A stretch of 64,000 bases of DNA, taken from contig NZ_LMUS01000001.1 in the NCBI RefSeq assembly GCF_009765835.1, positions 620,001-684,000 of the forward strand, in the 5' to 3' direction. Below, piece after piece: positions 46,871 to 56,111 of the stretch (position 1 is its first letter; each line of letters opens with the position of its first letter). The notes under the pieces are model-generated. The model did no database searches. It worked only from the letters and a program-made list of their open reading frames with translations, and had not been told where the DNA came from. A program made the position numbers and the translations under genes. The DNA comes from Granulicella sp. L56. GTDB lineage: Bacteria; Acidobacteriota; Terriglobia; Terriglobales; Acidobacteriaceae.

Positions 46871-47398
46871 ATGGCAAACTTTCCCGTAAATCCGAAGCGG
46901 CTCGACGCTTACAAGAATTTCAAATTCCGTCTCAAGTGGGACGGCGTCTATGTCGCGGGCATCAGCAAGATGAGCGCGCTCAAACGGACGACCGAGGTCG
47001 TCGAACACCGCGAGGGCGGCGACCCTTCGACCTCGCACAAGTCTCCCGGAAGGCAGAAGTACGAAGCCATCTCACTCGACCGTGGCCTCACGCAGGACAA
47101 GAACTTCCACGACTGGGCGGGCAAGGTTTGGAACTTCGGCGCCGGTCTCGGCTCCGAGGTCTCGCTGGCCGACATGCGCAAAGACATCTATCTCGAGTTC
47201 TACAACGAAGCCGGACAGCTCGTGATGGCCTACAAAATCTACCGGTGCTGGGTCTCCGAGTATCAGGCCATGCCCGATCTCGATGCCAACGCCAATGCAA
47301 TCGCGATTGAACATATCAAGCTGGAGAACGAGGGTTGGGAGCGCGACACCAGTGTTACGGAACCGGTTGAACCGACTCTGCAGAATGTGGCGACCTAG
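46871..47398 (+). CDS. eCIS inner tube protein (T4 gp19-like)
   Basis: 175 aa from ATG 46871 with GGAGGAG upstream, 22 nt after the sheath gene. Family features: FPVNPKRLDAYKNFKFRLKW, the VYVAGISKMSALKRTTEVVE block, and GGDPSTSHKSPGRQKYEAI, as in Afp1/Afp5 and phage T4 gp19. It should form stacked hexameric rings through which cargo is carried. Only one tube gene is visible in this window, whereas Afp has two. Confidence 0.94.
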   Translation: MANFPVNPKRLDAYKNFKFRLKWDGVYVAGISKMSALKRTTEVVEHREGGDPSTSHKSPGRQKYEAISLDRGLTQDKNFHDWAGKVWNFGAGLGSEVSLADMRKDIYLEFYNEAGQLVMAYKIYRCWVSEYQAMPDLDANANAIAIEHIKLENEGWERDTSVTEPVEPTLQNVAT

Positions 47399-47502
47399 AG
47401 CTTGCTCTTGCCGCATGCCGAGATCTTCGCGGCGTGGCTTTTCATTCACGAACCGCCACTCGAATTTCTGCCCGTCGGATCGCCCTCAAGGAGAAATCGT
47501 CT

Positions 47503-48228
47503 ATGCGGATTCTGAACAACGCCGATTTTTTGACGCTGTGGGAAACCGGCCATCGGCTGCATCCCCTGGACCGGGGACTGCTGGCCATTCGCGCATCGCT
47601 TCCCGAGATTGCGGACCGGATGGTTGCGGACGAGCCCGTCGCCGACTGGCCACTGGGACGCCGCAATCGTGCGCTCGCTGAATTGCGCACTCTGTACTTC
47701 GGCCCACACCTCGAAGGCTGGACGACCTGCATCCAGTGCGGCGAAAAACTCGAATTCGAAGTCGATTGCCGCAACTTGGCGGAGACATACGATGCGACCT
47801 CCAGCCAGACCATCGCCGTCCAGGGAAATACCTTCCGCCTGCCCACAAGCCGCGACCTCGCGCGCATCGCCGACGAAACCGACCCGCAGCGCGCAGCGTT
47901 GCTGCTCCTTGAGAATTGCACCATCGACCATGCGGCAACCGACCCAGCCGACTGGTCCGAAACCGAGATCGAAGCAGTAACCACAGAGATGGCCCGCGCC
48001 GATCCCCTCGCCGAGATCGCCCTCGGCTTCGAGTGTCCGGTCTGCCAGTACACCAGCGAAGAACTCCTCGACCTTCCCAGCTTTCTCTGGGCCGAGATCG
48101 AGACCCGCGCCAAAAGACTTCTGCTTGAGGTTCACGCATTGGCCAGCCGGTACGGCTGGGCCGAATCCGCGATTCTGGCGATGAGCGATATACGCCGGGC
48201 CGCTTATCTGCAAATGGTGCAGGCATGA
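47503..48228 (+). CDS. eCIS baseplate assembly protein (T4 gp26-like) with two CxxC pairs
   Basis: 241 aa from ATG 47503 (AAGGAG upstream); about 100 nt separate it from the tube gene. Two Cys pairs, CIQC (in the N-terminal half) and CPVC (in the C-terminal third), could form a zinc ribbon. The end of the protein, FLWAEIETRAKRLLLEVHAL and YGWAESAILAMSDIRRAAYL, matches a protein commonly placed between tube and cap genes in eCIS loci and related to T4 baseplate hub assembly chaperones. Role as an assembly factor is inferred. ATGA overlap with the next gene. Confidence 0.65.
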   Translation: MRILNNADFLTLWETGHRLHPLDRGLLAIRASLPEIADRMVADEPVADWPLGRRNRALAELRTLYFGPHLEGWTTCIQCGEKLEFEVDCRNLAETYDATSSQTIAVQGNTFRLPTSRDLARIADETDPQRAALLLLENCTIDHAATDPADWSETEIEAVTTEMARADPLAEIALGFECPVCQYTSEELLDLPSFLWAEIETRAKRLLLEVHALASRYGWAESAILAMSDIRRAAYLQMVQA

Positions 48229-48968
48229 GTAACTTCCTCCAGCGCGTTGCCGCAGCCGTCATCCAGCCTCAGACGAAGCTGCGACCGATACTGGGCTCAG
48301 TCTTCGCGCCGCCTACTCTTCGTTCGCCGAAAGATGTTCTCCCAGCCGAGGTCGAGATCGCTTCGCAGACCTTTGCACCGCACCACCAGGAGCCTATTGC
48401 TACCCCGTCCTTCGACGCCTCTGATCGGACGGGAAGAGATCGGTTGTCTCCGGCAACTGCCCACGAAGACTTCTCACCGTCGCATTCCCCCCGGAGCCTG
48501 AACAACGATCCACTGCTCCTTCCCGTCTTCAACTCTCCGAACGAATTACGAAAGCCAACTCAAGCACATTCATTCGCGGAAGATTTAAACGTAGCTTCCG
48601 AACCGTCGCAACCGGCAGCCGCGGATCGCTCTGGCGTTCCAGCCTCGTACCAGCCGCAAATCGTCGTTGGCCAGCAGCCCGCACCCAAACTGGCGCCGTA
48701 TCAGCCGCTGATCGCCGCCAGTCAACAGGCTGCGCCCAGACTGCAACCGCACGAGTCAATGCCGACCTCGGCGATGATTCGCACCTCGCGGGCCGAGGCC
48801 GCACGGCGCGCGCAGCCAGTGCAGCGTGAGCCCGATGAGGTTCACATCCATATCGGACGCATCGAAGTCGCTGCCGTGCCTCAGCAAGCTCCTCGCCCCG
48901 CGGCAGCCGCCGCTCGAAGATCGATTAACCTCACCGACTATCTCGCGCGCAACGGGCGGTCAGGATGA
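48225..48968 (+). CDS. Proline-rich eCIS-associated protein
   Basis: 247 aa, mostly low-complexity and Pro/Ala/Gln-rich, predicted to be largely disordered, with a repeated short unit (KLAPYQPLIAASQQ, similar to YQPQIVVGQQ). Only the C-terminus looks conserved: EVHIHIGRIEVAAV and INLTDYLAR. From memory, eCIS loci often encode such a protein next to the DUF4255 gene with an IGRIEV/Dx-L motif. No function is known to me. Overlaps both neighbours by ATGA, so it is made in step with structural proteins. Confidence 0.7.
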   Translation: MSNFLQRVAAAVIQPQTKLRPILGSVFAPPTLRSPKDVLPAEVEIASQTFAPHHQEPIATPSFDASDRTGRDRLSPATAHEDFSPSHSPRSLNNDPLLLPVFNSPNELRKPTQAHSFAEDLNVASEPSQPAAADRSGVPASYQPQIVVGQQPAPKLAPYQPLIAASQQAAPRLQPHESMPTSAMIRTSRAEAARRAQPVQREPDEVHIHIGRIEVAAVPQQAPRPAAAAARRSINLTDYLARNGRSG

Positions 48969-50218
48969 GCACTGCATTCGCCATGGCCGCGACCTCCGCC
49001 GTTCTGCAGCACTTCCTGCAGAATGCGCTCAGCAGCGTCACCATGTTTGGAGGATCGGTGACGGTCTCCTCCAAAGCTCCGGACCTGCTCCAGCACGACA
49101 TCATCGACGGAAAGGCCCAGCAGAACCAGGTCAATCTCTTTCTCCACCAGGTGACATACAACCCCGGCTGGCGCAACGTCGGCTTGCCTTCGCTCGACGC
49201 CGACGGAAAGACCCCTCTCAAAAATCCGCCACTCGCTCTCGATCTGCACTACCTTCTCACCGCCTACGGCTCCGACGACTGGCAGGCGGAGGCGCTTCTC
49301 GGTAACGCCCTGATGATGCTGCATCGATTTCCAATCATCGCGCGCAAAGACATCACCCTTGCGCTCAGCCTGCTTCCCGCTGGCGCGTTCACCGTGGCCT
49401 TGCAGGCCTCCAAACTGGCCGACCAGATCGAGATGATCAAGATCACCCCATCCACGCTGGGCCGCGAGGAGATGGCATGGTTGTGGACTGCCTTGAAAGC
49501 CGACTATCGCCCGACCTTTCCCTTCCAGGTCTCCGTCGTGCTCATGCAACCGGAGTCGCAGCTCGGCTTCGCTCTGCCTGTACTCAGTCGCAGCATCGTT
49601 GCCAACCCCATCCAACCCGCACAGCTCCTGCAGGTCACGCCGCCCAATCAGCAGATCTCCGCCGCTCCGGGCGATACCGTCACCGTCACCGGCATCTACC
49701 TCAAGGGCGCAACCAAGGTCTCGCTTACCTACGCGCGGCTGGGAATACAGACGACCGTGGCGGCCACTTCGGTCACAAACAATTCACTCCAATTTGTCGT
49801 GCCCATCGAAACGGCGCTGCTTCCCTTCCCCGCCGGTATCTACGACCTCGCGGTGCTCTTCACCGACGCGCTCGGCAATGTAACGCAAACAACCGCGTCG
49901 CTTCCGCTGGCCGTCGCTCCCATCATCCAACTCGTACCCGCGCCTGTCGTGGCCAACTCCGCAACCGACACTCTGGTCACCCTCACCTTCAGCCCGTCAG
50001 CCCGTCCAAACCAGACCGTTTCGCTCTCCATTGGCAGCCAATCGGTCAACGCGCAGCCGTTTACAACCGACGAGACCACGCTCGAATTCCTCTTCGCACC
50101 GCCACTGGCCGCTGGCAGCCAACTGGCCAGACTTCAGATCGACGGAGCCCCCAGCCAGGTTCAGGTCGACTGGACCGCCACTCCACCGAAGTTTCTTGGC
50201 CCCATGGTGACAATATGA
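48965..50218 (+). CDS. DUF4255 protein, eCIS tube/sheath terminator (Afp16/Pvc16-like)
   Basis: 417 aa. The N-terminal DUF4255 domain (residues 1-190; MLHRFPII, LALSLLPAG... EMAWLWTALKADYRPTFPFQVS) corresponds to Pvc16/Afp16, which caps the distal end and sets tube length. Behind it are two IPT/TIG-like beta-sandwich domains (about 215-320 and 325-415; TPPNQQISAAPGDTVTVTG), not present in the smallest homologues. These may decorate the cap. ATGA overlaps link it to the proline-rich gene and the ATPase gene. Confidence 0.9.
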   Translation: MSTAFAMAATSAVLQHFLQNALSSVTMFGGSVTVSSKAPDLLQHDIIDGKAQQNQVNLFLHQVTYNPGWRNVGLPSLDADGKTPLKNPPLALDLHYLLTAYGSDDWQAEALLGNALMMLHRFPIIARKDITLALSLLPAGAFTVALQASKLADQIEMIKITPSTLGREEMAWLWTALKADYRPTFPFQVSVVLMQPESQLGFALPVLSRSIVANPIQPAQLLQVTPPNQQISAAPGDTVTVTGIYLKGATKVSLTYARLGIQTTVAATSVTNNSLQFVVPIETALLPFPAGIYDLAVLFTDALGNVTQTTASLPLAVAPIIQLVPAPVVANSATDTLVTLTFSPSARPNQTVSLSIGSQSVNAQPFTTDETTLEFLFAPPLAAGSQLARLQIDGAPSQVQVDWTATPPKFLGPMVTI

Positions 50219-52257
50219 GCACCGCACAAATCAACGCGGCGGAACACGACCCGACCTCAACAGGCTCATGGGCCGAGGCCAACCAGGCCTGCTTGGTAAT
50301 GGAGTTTGCACGGCTCCGCCGCAAGATGGATGCAACCGGCCCACAGGGAGACCATCCATTCCGCGGTCCCTCAATCGACGACTCACAGGATCAATACCGC
50401 ACGTCGCTCAATCCCCCGCCGGCCATCGACCAGATCGCTGAGACCTTCGAATTAAGCACCTTCGAGCGCCATGTCCTCCTGCTCTGCGCCGGTATCGAAA
50501 TGGACTCGACCCTTGCCGCGCAATGCAGCGAAGCTCTCGGCTTTGGACGGAACGACCGGCGCGGAGCCATCTCGTTCTCTCTTGCCCTCGCCGTACTCGA
50601 TGATCCTCACTGGAGCGCACTGGCGCCGTCATCGCCGCTGCGCCGATTCCACTTGATAGAGCTCGAACCCGGCCACGGCCTCACCTCCGCGCCGCTGCGG
50701 ATCGACGAGCGCATTCTGCACTATCTTGCAGGCGTAAACCAACTGGACTCGCGCCTCGAACTCCTGCTGCAAACTCGCAGTTATCCCGATTGGATCGCCG
50801 AAGAACACGCTGCACTCGCGAACGAAGCTCCACGGACCCTGGACATCCACTCCGCAGATGCTCCCGTCCTCCACCTTTGCGGCGACGACCCGCGCGGACA
50901 GGAGGACGTGGCCGCCGTCATTGCCCGTAACCTTGGGCGGCAGCTCTTCATCCTTCCCATCGAAAACATCGGTGGCCTCTCCGCCGCATCCTCGCGGCTC
51001 GGACACTCTGAAACCTTGTCCGCAGATCAGTCTGAACCGGCATCTCAGTTAGTCTCGCTCTGGGCACGCGAATCAGCCATTCTTCCCGCGGTCCTGCTGG
51101 TGCAATGCAGCACGGCCACACTCTCCGCCGCGGCCACACAGTTGATAGAACGTCTCCCCGCTCCACTCATCCTTGCAAGCCGCGATCCCCTCATCCTTGA
51201 ACGTCGCCTGATGCGCCTCGCGGTGAACAAGCCTCACCCCGCAAGCCAAAAGCAGCTCTGGGCAAAGGCTCTGGGACCGGCTGGCGCAAGCCTCAACGGA
51301 CATCTCGATGAGATCGCCGAGCAGTTCCGCCTGAACGCCGAGACCGTCGCCTCCGTCGGTGCTTTTGTCGGCATCGCGACAGACGACTCCGGCAAAGTCG
51401 ATCCCGACAGGCTTTGGAGCACCTGCCGCTCCCTTTCACGGCCACGCCTCGATGATCTGGCCCAGCGAATCCTGCCCGTCGCCGGATGGGACGACCTCAT
51501 TCTGCCCGAGCCCCAGAAGCAGGCCCTTCACCAGTTGGCGGCACAGGCGCGCCATCGCATGACGGTATACGAGTCGTGGGGATTCGCCGGCAAGGGCCGC
51601 CGTGGTCTGGGCATCAGCGCTCTCTTCGCCGGAGCCAGCGGTACCGGCAAGACCCTCGCCGCCGAGGTGCTGGCACGGGAGCTGCGCCTCGATCTCTACC
51701 GCATCGATCTCTCCGCTGTCGTCAGCAAGTACATCGGCGAATCGGAAAAGAACCTCCGGCAAGTCTTCGACGCCGCCGAAGAAGGCGGGGTCTTGCTGCT
51801 CTTCGATGAGTGCGATGCCCTGTTCGGCAAACGTTCCGAAGCCAGGGACAGCCATGACCGCTACGCCAACATCGAGGTCAGCTATCTTCTGCAGCGCATG
51901 GAAAACTTTCAAGGCCTGGCGGTCCTCACGACGAACTTCAAATCCGCCATGGACAAGGCCTTTCAGCGCCGTCTGCGCTTCACTGTCGATTTTCCTTTTC
52001 CCGGCGTCCCCGAGCGCGAAGCCATCTGGCAGCGTGCCTTTCCTCAAAAAACACCGACCAGCGGCCTGAATATCAAGCGTCTCGCCCAACTCAACATGAC
52101 CGGCGGCAACATCCGAAACATCGCCCTGAACGCCGCCTTCCTCGCCGCCGAAGCCGGTTCGCCCGTCCAGATGGAGCACCTGCTGCTGGCCACGCGCCAG
52201 GAGGCGATCAAGACCGAGCGCCCCCTCTCCGAAAACGAGACCAGGGGGTGGGCATGA
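50215..52257 (+). CDS. eCIS AAA+ ATPase (Afp15-like)
   Basis: 680 aa from ATG 50215, overlapping the DUF4255 stop as ATGA. A long helical N-terminal region (about 1-430) with LCAGIEMDSTLA precedes an AAA+ core: Walker A GASGTGKT (473-480), Walker B LLLFDECDALFG (Asp531-Glu532), and arginine-finger-type FQRRLRFTVDFPFP. This is the ATPase of eCIS loci (Afp15/Pvc15), thought to load cargo or aid particle assembly. An apparently longer frame upstream reads through the DUF4255 gene and is ignored. Confidence 0.92.
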   Translation: MSTAQINAAEHDPTSTGSWAEANQACLVMEFARLRRKMDATGPQGDHPFRGPSIDDSQDQYRTSLNPPPAIDQIAETFELSTFERHVLLLCAGIEMDSTLAAQCSEALGFGRNDRRGAISFSLALAVLDDPHWSALAPSSPLRRFHLIELEPGHGLTSAPLRIDERILHYLAGVNQLDSRLELLLQTRSYPDWIAEEHAALANEAPRTLDIHSADAPVLHLCGDDPRGQEDVAAVIARNLGRQLFILPIENIGGLSAASSRLGHSETLSADQSEPASQLVSLWARESAILPAVLLVQCSTATLSAAATQLIERLPAPLILASRDPLILERRLMRLAVNKPHPASQKQLWAKALGPAGASLNGHLDEIAEQFRLNAETVASVGAFVGIATDDSGKVDPDRLWSTCRSLSRPRLDDLAQRILPVAGWDDLILPEPQKQALHQLAAQARHRMTVYESWGFAGKGRRGLGISALFAGASGTGKTLAAEVLARELRLDLYRIDLSAVVSKYIGESEKNLRQVFDAAEEGGVLLLFDECDALFGKRSEARDSHDRYANIEVSYLLQRMENFQGLAVLTTNFKSAMDKAFQRRLRFTVDFPFPGVPEREAIWQRAFPQKTPTSGLNIKRLAQLNMTGGNIRNIALNAAFLAAEAGSPVQMEHLLLATRQEAIKTERPLSENETRGWA

Positions 52258-52511
52258 GCAAGATTCACGTCACCATCGACCGGGTGGTGCTCGGCGGCCT
52301 CGACGCCACGGCCCGTCACGCATTCGTCACCGGCCTCAAAACCGAGCTGGCGCAGGCACTGGCCGATCCGGCCCAGCGCGCTCACTGGCTCAGCTCCCGT
52401 CGCACCCCGGTCCTTCGCCTCGGTCGCGTTTCCCTCGGCACAGATGCCGGAGGAGCACGCAAGCTCGGCAGTCACGTAGCCAAAAGTATTGTCAGGAGCA
52501 GCAAGCCATGA
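52254..52511 (+). CDS. Small eCIS-associated protein
   Basis: 85 aa from ATG 52254 (ATGA overlap with the ATPase gene); a GTG two codons earlier is also in frame. The sequence MSKIHVTIDRVVLGGLD and VLRLGRVSLGTD suggests a compact alpha/beta fold. Similar small proteins are, to my memory, common just before DUF4157 genes in eCIS clusters. Its role is unknown; coupling on both sides suggests a cargo-loading or adaptor function. Confidence 0.75.
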   Translation: MSKIHVTIDRVVLGGLDATARHAFVTGLKTELAQALADPAQRAHWLSSRRTPVLRLGRVSLGTDAGGARKLGSHVAKSIVRSSKP

Positions 52512-55500
52512 GCGCCGCGTCCCTGGTCATGCTGTCCCGCGAAGCGGAGGCGTCTTCGAAGAAGACCTCAAAATCTCTGCGCGTCAATCAGCCAGGAGAC
52601 GCTTACGAGCGAGAGGCCGACCGCGTCGCCGATACCGTCTCCGCAGGTGGACGCATTCCCGGCTGGTCGCTCGCCTCCACCGGCGCAGACCAGATTCAAC
52701 GCGACACCAACACCACGTCTGCACTTCCGCCCGTGCAGCCTATCCAGATGATCGGCGATCCACAGGACCCGCCTCAGGCCAACAACTACGGCGATATGCT
52801 CGGCAAGATCGCCGAGGCCTTTCTGAAGACCCCTGCCGGAAAAGCTATCCTGCAGCACCTGACCGACGATCCGCTGGTGCAGGGCGTCAAAGATTTTGTT
52901 CAGACTCCTCAGGGGGTTGTCGTGGCCGGCAGTACCGCCATCGCTGCCATCTCCGGTTTAGCTGCCGCCCACAAGGGGCTTCCGGTCCAGCTTCCGCAAA
53001 TCCCTCTCGATAAATTTGTCCCCGGCCTCAAGATGAAGATCGACGTCGAGGGCCCCCTCAACCATCCCACGCAGGGCTCGCTGATGTTCAGCTACGAAGG
53101 CGCGCCGCCGAAGAAAAAGAAAGGCGCGCTCACCGATAAAGACCGGTACCGCGCAGAGACCGCGCGCATCGCCGAAGATCAGAAAGACTTCCGTGCAGGC
53201 TTGGCACCCCACTCTCAGGGGCCGGTAGCTTCCCCCCAGGCGCAGCAACAGCAGGCTGACGAGCAGTTGGCACGCAAGGCAGAGTTGCGCCGACTGGGCA
53301 ACATCCTCCAGCCCGGAGCCACGCACAAGCCCGGAGAGTTCACGCCCCTTGTCCCCGGCGCGCAGCCTCTCAGCCTGGGCATGAGAGATGCCGACCGCAT
53401 TCCGGCCACCGACGCAACAAAGAATGAGAAGAAGGAAGAGATTCCCGTCCAGCGAAAGGCAGAAAGCGCCTGCTACGACGAGCAGGAGGCCGCACCCGAG
53501 GTCGAGTCCGTCATCAGCTCCTCGGGCCGTCCGCTCGACCGCGAGACCCGCCGCTACATGGAGTCGCACATCGGCTTCGACTTCAGCAAAGTCCGCATCC
53601 ACACCGACTCCCGTGCCGCCGCCTCCGCCAAATCGCTGGGCGCCCGCGCCTACACCGTAGGCAACAACGTCGTCTTCGGTGCCGGACGCTTTGGGCCGAG
53701 CACAACGGATGGCCGCCGCCTACTGGCACATGAACTCACTCACGTCGTGCAACAAGGCGCGAGCCCAGGAAAGTTAAATACCAGGAGCGTCCTCCCCGCC
53801 GTCGTCACATCTGCGCCGCGTCAGATCCAACGCGATCCCGAAGAGGACAGCAAAGGAATCAGCTTTTCTGACCTGGGCGATTTCAGGAAAGTTTTACGGA
53901 AGCTCTCTGACAAGATTCCCGGCTATAAGCTGTTTACCGTCATTATCGGCAAGGACCCGCTCACCGGCGAGGCGGTCACACGCAATGCAACGAATCTCAT
54001 AGGGGAGTTTCTCAAACTTGTTGGCGCAGAGCAAACCTTCAAAGACCTTGAGCAGTCGGGCGCGCTCAAACAGGCCTTCGACTGGCTTCAGAGTGAGGTC
54101 GGCAAGCTAAATCTCTCCGTTGAAAAACTCGAGGAACTCATCGCACAAGCGAAGAAAGCCGCCTGGGACAATAAGTTCAACGGCGTTTCAGCCGCTCTGC
54201 GCAGTGCATACGAAGTCTTCAAACCCACGTTAGAGAGTGTGAAGACATTTGCCGGCAATATCCTCCACAAGGTGGTCGAGTTCGCTGTCGACGGTGCACT
54301 CAAGCTGCTCGACAGCACGGGCGTTCTCAAGACCATCATCGGTTTGGGAGACGCCATCTCCGGCATCGTGAAAGACCCCAAAGGTTTCGCTACAAACCTG
54401 ATCAAAGCGCTCCAGCAGGGATTCAGCCAGTTCGGAAAAGATATCGTCACGAATCTGAAGGAAGCTCTCATTAGTTGGCTCTTCGGCGAACTGGGCAACA
54501 TCACACCGCCCAAAGACATCACCTTTGGGTCGATCTTCACCTTAATGCTTCAGGTGCTGAAACTCGACTATCAGGCGAACCTTCGGCCAAAGCTGGTGAA
54601 GGAACTCGGCGAAGAGGTGGTTTCAGGCGTTGAGCACGCCGTTGGCATCATCAATACGATTCGCACGAAAGGGCTGGGCGCGGCATGGGAAGAAGTGAAG
54701 CATCTGGCCAGCGATCTGTTGAACTCCTTCCTCACGGAGGCGCAGAACTGGGCAATTACAAAGGTCGTCCAGATGGCTGCCTTCAAGATCATTCAACTGG
54801 TCGCTCCGGGGGGGGCGATTCTCGAGGCTCTCCGGGCGATATACACCACCGTCGAGGTCATCATTCAGCAAGCAAAAAAGATCCAGGTGCTGATCGATGG
54901 AATCGCGAAATCCATCTCCAAGATCGTCGCCGGTCAGATTGGCGACGCCGCAAACTATATCGAGAACGTTCTGAACGGTGCTATTCCCGTCATGATCAGC
55001 TTTCTTGCCACCTACCTGGGCCTGGGCGACGTCGGCGAAGCGATTCGGCAACTTCTCAAGAAGCTCACCGACAAGATCGGTGCGGGCGTCGACAAGATCA
55101 TCAAGTTCATCGCCGATAAAGCCAGGGCCCTGCTGGCCAAGGGCAAGGAAGCTGTGGGCAAGGTTCTGGACTGGTGGAAGCAGCGCAAAGAAGTCACCGA
55201 GGGAACCGAAAAACACTCTATCTATTTGGATGGGACTGAAGACCAGACCAGGCTGCTGGTCGCCAGTTTCCCCGCGCTCACATGGAGCAAGTTCCTTGCC
55301 GACAAGGCCGATGCGGTCAAGTCACCAACGCCAGAACAGAAAACCGCCGCGGAACAAATCAAGGTCAAAGCGCCCGAGCTTGAGAAGCGGCTGCCGCCCT
55401 CGAAAGATGACAAAGAAAAAGCAGCGAACGTCGAAGCAAAGCGAAAGTTGTTCGATGAGGTCGCCGCCTTGATTGTCGTCCTGGGACTGCACCGCGAAGC

Positions 55501-56077
55501 CGCAGAGCCTGCCTCCCTGATCACCTTCAAACCACTTGGAAAAGACGACGGCGGCACGGGGGCCATCGCCTCACCCCTCACTTCCAACTTCAAAGCGGGC
55601 ACCCCACCTTCCGACAAGCCGGCGATTTGGACAAAGCTGGGAAGCCTCCTCAAAAAGAAAAACTACAAACGAGGACATCTTATCAATGAGAATCTGGGCG
55701 GCCCCGGCATTCGTAGCAACCTGACTCCCATCAACACCAAAGCCAACGCCGACCACTTGGCCAAAATCGAATCGAAAGTAAAAACCGCAGTTCTCGACGA
55801 GCACAAAGTCATGACCTATACGGTCGACGCAATCTACGACACTCGCGGCGAATCGGAAAAGCCAAAGCAAATGATCGAGCTTGAAAAGTTGCGTTCACAG
55901 AGAAAACTGACCACCGACGAAGCAACAGAACTGGCGGAATTCCAGGCCGAGCAGAATCTCTGCACCCACTTCAACTACGAGGCATTTGAGTTGGAAAACA
56001 AGGGCGCAGGATGGGTTCCCAAGAAAAACTCAGAATTGAAATTCAAGGGCAAAGTAGAAAACAAAATCGAATTGTAG
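52508..56077 (+). CDS. DUF4157 eCIS cargo protein with putative C-terminal nuclease domain
   Basis: 1189 aa. The DUF4157 signature is split: VNQPGDAYEREADRVAD (about 26-42) and SGRPLDRETR to HELTHVVQQ (339-416), the latter with zincin-like HELTH (408-412). A Pro/Gln/Lys-rich linker lies between. Residues about 445-930 are amphipathic helices and hydrophobic patches. The C-terminus has RGHLINENLGG with candidate catalytic His1057, then NLTPI and a downstream Asn/His-rich stretch, the layout of His-Me-finger DNA/RNA endonucleases (Endonuclea_NS_2-like). DUF4157 is a known marker of eCIS effectors. The nuclease assignment is by motif only. No immunity-like gene is adjacent. Overlaps the small gene upstream by ATGA. 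Confidence 0.8.
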   Translation: MSAASLVMLSREAEASSKKTSKSLRVNQPGDAYEREADRVADTVSAGGRIPGWSLASTGADQIQRDTNTTSALPPVQPIQMIGDPQDPPQANNYGDMLGKIAEAFLKTPAGKAILQHLTDDPLVQGVKDFVQTPQGVVVAGSTAIAAISGLAAAHKGLPVQLPQIPLDKFVPGLKMKIDVEGPLNHPTQGSLMFSYEGAPPKKKKGALTDKDRYRAETARIAEDQKDFRAGLAPHSQGPVASPQAQQQQADEQLARKAELRRLGNILQPGATHKPGEFTPLVPGAQPLSLGMRDADRIPATDATKNEKKEEIPVQRKAESACYDEQEAAPEVESVISSSGRPLDRETRRYMESHIGFDFSKVRIHTDSRAAASAKSLGARAYTVGNNVVFGAGRFGPSTTDGRRLLAHELTHVVQQGASPGKLNTRSVLPAVVTSAPRQIQRDPEEDSKGISFSDLGDFRKVLRKLSDKIPGYKLFTVIIGKDPLTGEAVTRNATNLIGEFLKLVGAEQTFKDLEQSGALKQAFDWLQSEVGKLNLSVEKLEELIAQAKKAAWDNKFNGVSAALRSAYEVFKPTLESVKTFAGNILHKVVEFAVDGALKLLDSTGVLKTIIGLGDAISGIVKDPKGFATNLIKALQQGFSQFGKDIVTNLKEALISWLFGELGNITPPKDITFGSIFTLMLQVLKLDYQANLRPKLVKELGEEVVSGVEHAVGIINTIRTKGLGAAWEEVKHLASDLLNSFLTEAQNWAITKVVQMAAFKIIQLVAPGGAILEALRAIYTTVEVIIQQAKKIQVLIDGIAKSISKIVAGQIGDAANYIENVLNGAIPVMISFLATYLGLGDVGEAIRQLLKKLTDKIGAGVDKIIKFIADKARALLAKGKEAVGKVLDWWKQRKEVTEGTEKHSIYLDGTEDQTRLLVASFPALTWSKFLADKADAVKSPTPEQKTAAEQIKVKAPELEKRLPPSKDDKEKAANVEAKRKLFDEVAALIVVLGLHREAAEPASLITFKPLGKDDGGTGAIASPLTSNFKAGTPPSDKPAIWTKLGSLLKKKNYKRGHLINENLGGPGIRSNLTPINTKANADHLAKIESKVKTAVLDEHKVMTYTVDAIYDTRGESEKPKQMIELEKLRSQRKLTTDEATELAEFQAEQNLCTHFNYEAFELENKGAGWVPKKNSELKFKGKVENKIEL

Positions 56078-56111
56078 ACAGTCCGTTTCACAAAAGAGAG
56101 CTGGATTTCCA

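Noticed and set aside
49477..50214. In-frame extension of the AAA+ ATPase to 926 codons
   Set aside because: Overlaps the DUF4255 gene in another frame and reads as Arg/His/Pro-rich nonsense; ATG 50215 has the expected overlap.
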